DNA from: a virus
Strand: one strand, 5' to 3'
Virus record (IMG/VR): IMGVR_UViG_3300030116_005251
Location: 1 to 25,794 of that record
Length of the DNA: 25,794 bases
Made by a program: the position numbers and the translations under genes. Of this stretch, positions 19,964 through 25,794 are shown piece after piece (positions within the stretch are counted from its first letter, which is position 1; every line of letters starts with the position of its first letter). The notes beneath the pieces are model-generated. The model had not been told where the DNA came from, ran no database searches, and was given only the letters and a program-made list of their open reading frames with translations.

Positions 19964-22387
19964 ATGGCAGAAAGCCCACCACCAGTATCTTTGGTAGAAA
20001 GAGTTACTGACGATCCAAAAGTAGAGGACGCTCAAACAGATTTAGAAATTGAGATGCCTGCTGCAACATTCAAGACCGACATTCCAGACGGTATTGAAAT
20101 TGAAATGACAGAAGACGGTGGTGTAACGATTGATTTAGACCCCACTGCTGAAAATAATCCAATGACTGGAGAGTTTTACAGAAACCTTGCAACAGAAATT
20201 GATGACAGTGAATTAGGTCGATTATCTTCTGATTTAGTCAGTGAATATGACGCAAACAAATCGTCTCGTAAAGATTGGGAAGATGCGTATGCTAATGGAT
20301 TAGAACTTCTTGGATTTAATTACGAAGAGCGTACCCAACCTTTTAGAGGAGCAACAGGGGTAACACATCCGTTGTTAGCTGAAGCTGCCACACAGTTTCA
20401 AGCTCAAGCATTTAATGAATTATTACCTCCAATGGGTCCAGTTAGGACAACCATTATGGGGACTCCAACTAAAGAGAAAGAAGAACAAGCTAAAAGAGTT
20501 CGAGAGTTTATGAATTACTACATGACAAACGTCATGGAAGAATATACTCCAGAGTTTGACCAGATGTTATTTTATCTCCCATTGGCAGGATCAACTTTCA
20601 AGAAAGTTTATTACGATGACGGAATGGAAAGGGCGGTTAGTAAGTTTGTTCCAGCAGAAAACCTCGTTGTGCCTTATGAAGCTAATGATTTAGATACTTG
20701 CCCAAATATTACGCAAGTTGTCAGAATGGATTTAAATGAGCTTCGTAAGAAACAAATTAGTGGTTTTTACAGAGATATTCCCGTGCATCCTGCACAGAAC
20801 CCAACTGATAGTGTGTCCAATGAAATTGATTATATTGATGGCGTTCAGCCTAGTAATATTGACTATGACTGTACATTGCTTGAATGTCATGTTGATTTAG
20901 ACCTCAAAGGTTATGAAGATAAAGACGAGAATGGGGAACCAACAGGAATTAAAGTGCCATATGTTGTCACAGTAAGTGAGGACAATGGTCAAATTCTATC
21001 AATAAGAAGAAACTACAAGGAGGATGATCCACAAAAGAGAAAGATACAGTATTTTGTGCATTACAAGTTTCTTCCCGGCTTTGGATTTTATGGATTAGGT
21101 TTAATTCATACCATTGGTGGACTCTCCCGAACTGCCACAGCAGCTTTGAGACAACTCATAGATGCAGGTACGTTATCAAATCTACCCGCAGGATTCAAAG
21201 CTCGGGGACTTCGTATTAGAGATGATAGTGACCCACTACAACCCGGTGAGTTTAGAGATGTAGACGCACCCGGTGGAGCGATTCGTGATAGCTTGATGCC
21301 ATTACCTTTTAAGGGACCAGATTCAACGCTGTTCCAATTACTTGGTTTTGTGGTTCAGGCAGGGCAAAGATTTGCAACTATTACTGATTTAAAAGTAGGA
21401 GATGGTAATCAACAAGCAGCCGTTGGTACAACTGTTGCAATGTTAGAGCAAGGCACAAGAGTTATGAGTGCGATACACAAGAGATTACATTATGCAATGA
21501 AACAAGAGTTTAAACTTCTTGCAAAAGTAATGTCGGAGTATTTACCACAAGAATATCCTTACAGTATTGAAAACGCAGAGCAGTCTGTTATGGCTGCGGA
21601 CTTTGACGATAGGGTGGATATTATTCCTGTTTCAAATCCAAACATATTTTCTCAAGCACAGCGTATTGCTTTAGCTCAAACACAGATGCAATTAGCTGCT
21701 CAAGCACCTGAACTACATAACATGTATGAAGCTTTCAGAAGAATGTATGAAGCATTAGGTGTCAGAGACATTGATAAGATTCTTAGAGCACCATCATCAG
21801 ATGAGCCAATACCAAAAGACCCTGCTCAAGAAAACATTGATGCACTAGAGAACACAGAGCTAAAAGCTTTTGAAGGACAAGATCACGATGCCCATATTAT
21901 GGCACACTTAGTTTTTGGTTCTTCTCCATTAGCACTAGCTAGTCCAAAAGTAGCAATTGATTTACAAAAGCACGTTATGGAACATGCTAAACTTAAAGCA
22001 CAAGAACAGACAATGATATTGTTCATGCAACAGAATCAAGGTCTATCTCCAACGGAAGATCAGATGATTGAGTATGAAGCAATGACCGCACAGATTATTG
22101 CTCAAGAAATGCAGAATGTGAAGATGTTAAGTGCACAGATTGCAGGTGGAGGACAGCAAGGCGATCCTGTTGTTGCTCTAAAACAGCAAGAATTAGGTAT
22201 TAAACAGCAACAAGCTCAAGCAGATGCTTTAAATGATCAAGCTAAGATTCAACTCGAAAGACAGAAGATGGCAGAAAGAGCTAGACAGTTTGATGAAAGA
22301 ATAGATAGTCAAACGAATATTGCTAGAGAAAGAATACAAGCTACCAATCAAAGAGAAATGATTAAACAACGAAATAAAGGAAAATAA
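19964..22387 (+). CDS. Portal protein (P22-like)
   Basis: This 807-residue protein should form the dodecameric ring at the head-tail vertex through which TerL pumps DNA. Diagnostic blocks include EERTQPFRGATGVTHPLLAE (around residues 122-141), FYGLGLIHTIGGLSRTATA (around 370-390, start of the conserved wing/stem region), LIDAGTLSNLPAGF, and the FATITDLKVGDGNQQAAVG segment. The order agrees with P22-type portals of podoviruses with about 700-800 residues. The last 110 residues are glutamine-rich coiled coil (KQQELGIKQQQAQADALNDQ), like the barrel extension of P22 portal. The N-terminal 60 residues are acidic. GGAGAAGATAGGT precedes the ATG. Confidence 0.92.
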   Translation: MAESPPPVSLVERVTDDPKVEDAQTDLEIEMPAATFKTDIPDGIEIEMTEDGGVTIDLDPTAENNPMTGEFYRNLATEIDDSELGRLSSDLVSEYDANKSSRKDWEDAYANGLELLGFNYEERTQPFRGATGVTHPLLAEAATQFQAQAFNELLPPMGPVRTTIMGTPTKEKEEQAKRVREFMNYYMTNVMEEYTPEFDQMLFYLPLAGSTFKKVYYDDGMERAVSKFVPAENLVVPYEANDLDTCPNITQVVRMDLNELRKKQISGFYRDIPVHPAQNPTDSVSNEIDYIDGVQPSNIDYDCTLLECHVDLDLKGYEDKDENGEPTGIKVPYVVTVSEDNGQILSIRRNYKEDDPQKRKIQYFVHYKFLPGFGFYGLGLIHTIGGLSRTATAALRQLIDAGTLSNLPAGFKARGLRIRDDSDPLQPGEFRDVDAPGGAIRDSLMPLPFKGPDSTLFQLLGFVVQAGQRFATITDLKVGDGNQQAAVGTTVAMLEQGTRVMSAIHKRLHYAMKQEFKLLAKVMSEYLPQEYPYSIENAEQSVMAADFDDRVDIIPVSNPNIFSQAQRIALAQTQMQLAAQAPELHNMYEAFRRMYEALGVRDIDKILRAPSSDEPIPKDPAQENIDALENTELKAFEGQDHDAHIMAHLVFGSSPLALASPKVAIDLQKHVMEHAKLKAQEQTMILFMQQNQGLSPTEDQMIEYEAMTAQIIAQEMQNVKMLSAQIAGGGQQGDPVVALKQQELGIKQQQAQADALNDQAKIQLERQKMAERARQFDERIDSQTNIARERIQATNQREMIKQRNKGK

Positions 22388-22389
22388 TT

Positions 22390-22602
22390 ATGCCACAACA
22401 TTCAAAAGTTAAAATTTTAGGTGCACCAATACAAGAGCCACCAGCTCCAAGTAAAGTCGCTGAAATTCAAGGACAAGGATCAATACCTTATGCACAATGT
22501 ATCGAAGAAGCTACACCAAATACGGCAGTCGGTAAGAAAGTTACTGGACAAAAGCGAGGAATGGGTGCTGCTCTCCGTTCTGGGCGTTATACTAGCTGTT
22601 GA
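22390..22602 (+). CDS. Small G/R-tailed virion-region protein
   Basis: This 70-residue protein starts three bases after the portal stop. The first half is proline-rich (GAPIQEPPAPSK), and the end is KKVTGQKRGMGAALRSGRY followed by TSC, a glycine/arginine tail resembling that of short proteins next to the portal in marine phages. An alternative overlapping frame (22421-22654) lacks a comparable start and family resemblance. Role unknown, perhaps a head-completion or packaged basic peptide. Confidence 0.6.
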   Translation: MPQHSKVKILGAPIQEPPAPSKVAEIQGQGSIPYAQCIEEATPNTAVGKKVTGQKRGMGAALRSGRYTSC

Positions 22603-22613
22603 GAAAAAAATAG

Positions 22614-22760
22614 ATGCCATTATTGAAAGGATCATCGGAAAAAACGATAAGTAAGAATATTAAAAAACTTATTGGTGAGGGATATAAACAAAAACAAGCT
22701 GTAGCTATTGCATTATCTAATGCAGGAAAAGGAAAGAATGGCAAAAAAACTAGAGCCTGA
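22614..22760 (+). CDS. DUF6496-like small basic protein
   Basis: This 48-residue protein begins [20 protein letters not shown] and continues [19 protein letters not shown]. The pattern 'S...I..NI..L...G....QAvAIAl..A.k' is the hallmark of a very common short phage and bacterial family (DUF6496-like) found near head genes. The function is unknown. It is short enough to be missed by gene callers. Its last 23 nt overlap the next gene, whose ribosome-binding site lies inside it. Confidence 0.8.
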   Translation: MPLLKGSSEKTISKNIKKLIGEGYKQKQAVAIALSNAGKGKNGKKTRA

Positions 22761-23058
22761 AAGTCGCTACAATGAGTTTGATTTAAATCACGATGGCACA
22801 GTGGACGATGCAGAAATAGCAAAGTCAAAAGAAATGATAGAGCTTGAGTTACGAGAAGAAAAAAGTCACGCTCAAAAACAGATGTCTTGGACAGCCATTG
22901 GTAGTATGATTGCTTTTACCCTTTTGTTATTTTTACCTCTTGTTTCAGAAACAAGAGTAGCAGCATTAGCTGATTTATTAGGATTATTTTATTTAGGACA
23001 AGCATCCATTGTAGGTTTTTACTTTGGAGCAACAGCGTATATGAGTAGGTCACGATAA
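22738..23058 (+). CDS. EF-hand protein with two membrane helices, possible holin/antiholin
   Basis: This 106-residue protein has a perfect EF-hand calcium loop, [12 protein letters not shown] at residues 15-26, with ligands at D15, N17, D19, D23 and E26. A charged amphipathic helix follows, then two hydrophobic segments, [19 protein letters not shown] (51-69) and [20 protein letters not shown] (77-96). I chose ATG 22738 (GGAAAGA upstream) over an earlier in-frame TTG at 22708. Two TM helices with a soluble N-terminus and position before a 3-TM holin and an endolysin suggest a holin or lysis regulator. A single EF-hand loop suggests calcium binding, perhaps as a dimer. The lysis role is inference. 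Confidence 0.75.
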   Translation: MAKKLEPESRYNEFDLNHDGTVDDAEIAKSKEMIELELREEKSHAQKQMSWTAIGSMIAFTLLLFLPLVSETRVAALADLLGLFYLGQASIVGFYFGATAYMSRSR

Positions 23059-23420
23059 TGGATTTAGCACCACAATTTAGTATGCCCATGCAGATGCCAA
23101 CGGTAAATCAACCGATGATGGCACAACCACAAATGCCACAACCACAACAAACAATGGAGCAAAGGTTAGGTTCGTTGGAAGAAAAGTTTTCTGGACTAAC
23201 TAACCGATTAGATAAGTTAGGTAGCTTACAAACAGGAGTATTTAATCAAGAGAATACTCAACAGCCCTCATTTTATGGTAATTACCCACAAATGTATTTA
23301 CCAAAAGAAAACCAATACTATCAACAACAAATGATGAATCGCTATATGCCACCCGTTTATGGTTATCCATTTCAGGGTTCTTTTAGTTCTGGTATAGGTG
23401 GATTCTTACCCTTTTTCTAG
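23058..23420 (+). CDS. Low-complexity Pro/Gln/Met-rich protein
   Basis: This 120-residue protein overlaps the previous stop by one base (TAATG). The N-terminus is repetitive in P, Q and M (MPMQMPTVNQPMMAQPQMPQ). A short coiled-coil follows (MEQRLGSLEEKFSGLTNRLD near residues 33-52), and the C-terminus is rich in tyrosine, glutamine and glycine (YGNYPQMYLPKENQYYQQQM). Disordered proteins of this type occur in phage heads and as spacers. It sits inside the lysis group, so a membrane-exposed adaptor is possible. No family is recognised. Confidence 0.65.
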   Translation: MDLAPQFSMPMQMPTVNQPMMAQPQMPQPQQTMEQRLGSLEEKFSGLTNRLDKLGSLQTGVFNQENTQQPSFYGNYPQMYLPKENQYYQQQMMNRYMPPVYGYPFQGSFSSGIGGFLPFF

Positions 23421-23428
23421 GAGATAAC

Positions 23429-23833
23429 ATGTTAAAAAGTTTGATCGGTCCCGTGGCAGGATTGTTGGATAAGTTTATCGAAGATAAAGACCAAAAGAAT
23501 CAATTAGCCCATGATATTGCTACAATGGCACAAAAACATGCCCATGAAAGCAATATGGCACAAGTGGATGTTAACAAAGCAGAAGCACAGCATCGCAGTA
23601 TTTTTGTTGCAGGGTGGAGACCATTTATTGGTTGGGTATGTGGTGTGGCGTTAGCTTATCATTTTATTTTGTATCCTATTGTTGTTTTTATTCTAGCAAG
23701 TTTTCCAACAGAGACTTTTACAATAGATCAATTACCTAAGTTTGATATGGATAGTTTGATGACTGTATTGTTAGGTATGTTGGGATTAGGTGGATTAAGA
23801 ACTTTTGAAAAAAGTAAAGGATTAACTAAATGA
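23429..23833 (+). CDS. Holin of the 3-TM type (Holin_3TMs-like)
   Basis: This 134-residue protein has a helical, charged N-terminal half and then the family core: FVAGWRPFIGWVCGVALAYH at about residues 59-78, IVVFILAS, and LMTVLLGMLGLGGLRTFEKS near 109-128. The 'GWRPf.gW' and 'mLGl...Rt.EK..G' blocks are diagnostic of this holin family in podoviruses and siphoviruses of Gram-negative hosts. It would form the inner-membrane lesion that releases or activates the endolysin. It has an AGGAGA ribosome-binding site, and its stop overlaps the endolysin ATG (ATGA), so the two lysis proteins are co-translated. Confidence 0.9.
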   Translation: MLKSLIGPVAGLLDKFIEDKDQKNQLAHDIATMAQKHAHESNMAQVDVNKAEAQHRSIFVAGWRPFIGWVCGVALAYHFILYPIVVFILASFPTETFTIDQLPKFDMDSLMTVLLGMLGLGGLRTFEKSKGLTK

Positions 23834-24294
23834 GTTTTAAATTATCACAAAGATCACTAGACCGACTAGATAGTGTAGACCCAGACTTAATTAAAGTCGT
23901 AAAGTATGCTATAGGTGTTACCAAAGTAGATTTTGGTGTTATCGAAGGTGTTAGAACACTAGAAAAACAAAAAGAACTTGTAGCAGCGGGTGCGTCAAAA
24001 ACAATGAACAGTAAACACTTAAAAGGTTTAGCTGTTGATCTGATGGCATATGTTGGTGGAAGAGGATGTTGGGAACTAAAGGTTTATGATGATATTGCTG
24101 ATGCAATGAAACAAGGAGCCATTGAATATGGTGTACCGATTGTTTGGGGAGCATCTTGGCATATTAGAAACATTGCTGATTGGGAAGGTACTATGGAAGA
24201 AGCAATGAATGATTATATTGATACAAGGAGAAAAGAAGGTAAGAGACCATTTATTGATGGTCCACACTTTGAAATAAATTCCAATTTAGTATAA
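23830..24294 (+). CDS. Endolysin, M15 family L-Ala-D-Glu type peptidase
   Basis: This 154-residue enzyme is expected to cleave peptidoglycan stem peptides. It shows the M15_4 (T5 endolysin/VanY-like) pattern: FGVIEGVRTLEKQKEL (35-50), GASKTMNSKHLKGLAVDL (54-71, with zinc ligands H63 and D70), then GASWH in the middle section and DGPHFEI (143-149) with the third ligand H146. No signal peptide or transmembrane segment is visible, so export depends on the holin encoded just upstream, with which it shares a 4-nt overlap. Its position between portal and scaffold genes, rather than at a genome end, is notable. Confidence 0.95.
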   Translation: MSFKLSQRSLDRLDSVDPDLIKVVKYAIGVTKVDFGVIEGVRTLEKQKELVAAGASKTMNSKHLKGLAVDLMAYVGGRGCWELKVYDDIADAMKQGAIEYGVPIVWGASWHIRNIADWEGTMEEAMNDYIDTRRKEGKRPFIDGPHFEINSNLV

Positions 24295-24300
24295 GATATG

Positions 24301-24330
24301 GTATTCTTTTATCTTTTATTGTAAGAATAC
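24301..24330 (+). promoter_or_regulatory. Intergenic hairpin between endolysin and head genes
   Basis: GTATTCTT (24301-24308) pairs perfectly with AAGAATAC (24323-24330) around a 14-nt AT-rich loop. There is no following T-run, so it is not a standard terminator. GATATG flanks it on both sides (24295-24300 and 24333-24338, the second including the next ATG). It could be an RNA processing or stability element that sets different expression of lysis and head genes. Confidence 0.5.
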
Positions 24331-24336
24331 TCTGAT

Positions 24337-24534
24337 ATGAGCGAAATTGATTTTGTGCAGTTTGTGCAAAAGAAGATAAAAGAAAGACGAAGTAGTGTTT
24401 TAGATGTATTAGAACACAATGGAGTCAAAAACATGGAGCAGTATAGGGAACTTATGGGGGAACTTACTGCATTAAATTACCTTTCGCAGGAACTCTCGAG
24501 CCTGCTGGATAAACAGGAGCAATTTGATGACTGA
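24337..24534 (+). CDS. Small conserved-type head-region protein
   Basis: This 65-residue helical protein reads MSEIDFVQFVQKKIKERRSS and later YRELMGELTALNYLSQELSS. The pattern 'F..fv...i..r......l..g.....YR.l.G...al..i...i..ll' is typical of short phage proteins encoded upstream of scaffold or tail genes. It probably acts as an assembly factor, but no activity is known. There is no strong Shine-Dalgarno, and the hairpin at 24301 lies directly before the start. It overlaps the next gene by 8 nt. Confidence 0.7.
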   Translation: MSEIDFVQFVQKKIKERRSSVLDVLEHNGVKNMEQYRELMGELTALNYLSQELSSLLDKQEQFDD

Positions 24535-24946
24535 TAAAAAAGAGAACGTAGCAACCCTATACAAACCTAAAGAAGAAGTCGTTCTAGACCCTTCTGAAGT
24601 TACCGATAGTCTTTTAGAGCGTATGCCTAATCCAACTGGATGGCGTATTTTGGTATTACCTTACAGAGGTAAAGCCACGACAGAAGGTGGTTTGCATATT
24701 CCAACACAAGTTTTAGATGATACACAGATACAAACAGTCGTTGGTTATGTTTTAAAACTAGGAAACTTAGCTTATAAAGATGAAGAAAAATTTCCCAACG
24801 GTGGATGGTGTAAAGAAAAAGATTGGATTATCTTTCCTCGATACGCAGGTTCTAGATTCCGTATAGAGGGGGGTGAAGTTAGATTATTAAATGATGATGA
24901 AGTTTTAGCATCAATTAAAAACCCTGATGATATTGTTAGCTTTTAG
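24527..24946 (+). CDS. GroES-like phage co-chaperonin
   Basis: This 139-residue protein resembles the Cpn10/GroES fold found in phages. The block NPTGWRILVLPYRGKATTEG, then GLHIP, is the GroES N-terminal strand and mobile loop. VVGYVLKLGNLAYKDEEKFP follows, then WCKEKDWIIFPRYAGSRFRI and LLNDDEVLA, corresponding to GroES '..VGDIVIF..y.g......g.e..i...Dila'. Phage co-chaperonins such as T4 gp31 replace host GroES to fold the major capsid protein. The start is ATG 24527 with AGGAG at 24515-24519, not the adjoining TTG. Location just before the scaffold, with the capsid gene presumably next, fits a role in head folding. No GroEL is seen. Confidence 0.88.
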   Translation: MTDKKENVATLYKPKEEVVLDPSEVTDSLLERMPNPTGWRILVLPYRGKATTEGGLHIPTQVLDDTQIQTVVGYVLKLGNLAYKDEEKFPNGGWCKEKDWIIFPRYAGSRFRIEGGEVRLLNDDEVLASIKNPDDIVSF

Positions 24947-24956
24947 AGGATAAAAA

Positions 24957-25794
24957 ATGGCAGAAATACAGACAGACGATAAACAAGTAGAGTTAGAATT
25001 GGACACCAATGAAGACACTGAAGTTGAAGTTAAGGAAGATGAGAAGACATCTAAAAAAACTACCAAGATTGAGTCGAAAACTAAAGAAAAACCTGAAGTT
25101 GAGGTGGAAAAACCTCAGAAGAAAGATGAGCACGATCAGTATACCGACTCTGTTCAGAATCGCATTAATAAGCTTACAAAAAAAATGCGTGAAGCTGAAA
25201 GGCAGAGGGAAGAAGCGATACGTTACGCTCAACAAGTCCAAGACGAATCGACCCAAATTAAGCAAAGGCTCAAAAGCTTAGATCAAGGGTATATGACCGA
25301 ATATGGTGGTCGTTTAGAAGTAGAGCAAAAACAAGTTGAAGCTGATCTGAAAAGAGCGGTAGAGCTTGGAGATGCGGATGCCACTGTTTCTGCCCAACAA
25401 AGACTTACTCAACTTGCAGTAGCTAAAGATAGATACGATCAAGCTAAAGTTGCTCAACAACAAAGAGAAGAACAGGAAAAGCAACAAGAAGAACAGCAAC
25501 CTGCTTATCAACAACCCAAAACTCAACAGCAACAAGCTCCTAAAAAAGCTGATCCAAAAGCTGAAGATTGGGCATCTAGAAATAAGTGGTTTGGTCAAGA
25601 TGAAGCAATGACTTATGCTGCTTTTGGTATTCATAAAAGATTAATTGAGGACGAAGGATTTGACGGGAAGTCCGATGAATACTATAATGAGTTGGATAGG
25701 AGACTTAGAGATAGGTTTCCAAGAGAATTTGATGGTGATGTCGAAAGCGAGACACCACCTAAAAAAGTTACTCAGTCTGTGGCGGGTGTTTCCC
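24957..25794 (+). CDS. Scaffolding protein (3' partial)
   Basis: The frame is open for 279 codons to the window edge. The N-terminus is highly acidic with K/E repeats (likely disordered), followed by a charged helical core: YTDSVQNRINKLTKKMREAE (near residues 62-81), a long coiled coil, and a Q-rich linker. A conserved block follows, PKAEDWASRNKWFGQDEAMT then YAAFGIHKRLIEDEGFDGKS and DEYYNELDRRLRDRFPREFD. This last block is the diagnostic signature of scaffolding proteins in marine podovirus-like phages. The protein would template procapsid assembly with the portal and leave before packaging. AGAGGA precedes the ATG. The major capsid protein is expected just downstream, outside the window. 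Confidence 0.88.
   Translation, partial: MAEIQTDDKQVELELDTNEDTEVEVKEDEKTSKKTTKIESKTKEKPEVEVEKPQKKDEHDQYTDSVQNRINKLTKKMREAERQREEAIRYAQQVQDESTQIKQRLKSLDQGYMTEYGGRLEVEQKQVEADLKRAVELGDADATVSAQQRLTQLAVAKDRYDQAKVAQQQREEQEKQQEEQQPAYQQPKTQQQQAPKKADPKAEDWASRNKWFGQDEAMTYAAFGIHKRLIEDEGFDGKSDEYYNELDRRLRDRFPREFDGDVESETPPKKVTQSVAGVS

Noticed and set aside
22421-22654. 77-residue frame overlapping the 22390 and 22614 genes
   Set aside because: It has no ribosome-binding site and conflicts with two frames that match known small phage protein patterns.
25009-25281. 90-residue plus-strand frame of almost pure K/R/L composition
   Set aside because: It is an out-of-frame reading of the GA-rich scaffold gene, whose frame is open to the window end with a clear family signature.

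Overview
The window is about 25.8 kb of an AT-rich tailed double-stranded DNA phage genome, incomplete at both ends. It holds a family A DNA polymerase, a UvrD-like helicase, small and large terminase subunits, a P22-type portal, a scaffolding protein, a 3-TM holin and an M15 endolysin. The large portal with a separate scaffold suggests a podovirus-like virion. DUF3310, a GP88-like protein, DUF932, a GroES-like co-chaperonin and small proteins ending in a 'GG...DGIA.KG.T..' tail are a mix I associate with phages of low-GC marine bacteria. The host cannot be fixed from sequence alone. No tRNA, rRNA, CRISPR array, integrase or insertion sequence was seen.

Layout. (1) 1-4120 is a replication block: the C-terminus of a primase-like protein, an SF1 helicase and a DNA polymerase, translationally coupled by 1-4 nt overlaps. 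(2) 4117-6655 starts at a good sigma70-type promoter and carries small overlapping genes, including a ribbon-helix-helix regulator, a UUCG-loop terminator and DUF3310. (3) 6600-7127 is the only convincing minus-strand gene, an endonuclease VII-type HNH nuclease. (4) 7195-11413 starts at a strong promoter, with a C5 cytosine methyltransferase followed by a train of small unknown genes that mostly share a GGAGTG ribosome-binding motif. (5) 11414-11672 is a structured non-coding gap. (6) 11673-14825 is very AT-rich and organised as four consecutive promoter-gene(s)-terminator units (DUF932; three small genes; GP88-like; one small gene). Two of the boundaries contain a nearly identical promoter repeat of 47-48 bp. 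(7) 14826-15310 is non-coding, with decayed-looking copies of the same boundary motifs and the likely promoter for the late genes. (8) 15311-25794 is the packaging, head and lysis block: TerS, a PD-(D/E)XK nuclease overlapping TerS out of frame, a membrane-anchored protein, TerL, an unknown 461-aa protein, a tail-tagged small protein, the portal, small proteins, a lysis group (EF-hand 2-TM protein, 3-TM holin, M15 peptidase), a GroES-like protein and the scaffold, which runs off the window.

How it fits together. The first block copies the genome and the MTase probably protects it. The late block makes the procapsid (portal, scaffold, co-chaperonin), fills it (TerS/TerL) and lyses the host. 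The four-unit accessory array between them is the most distinctive part: each unit can be transcribed independently, and the shared boundary sequences give an obvious substrate for cassette gain, loss and exchange.
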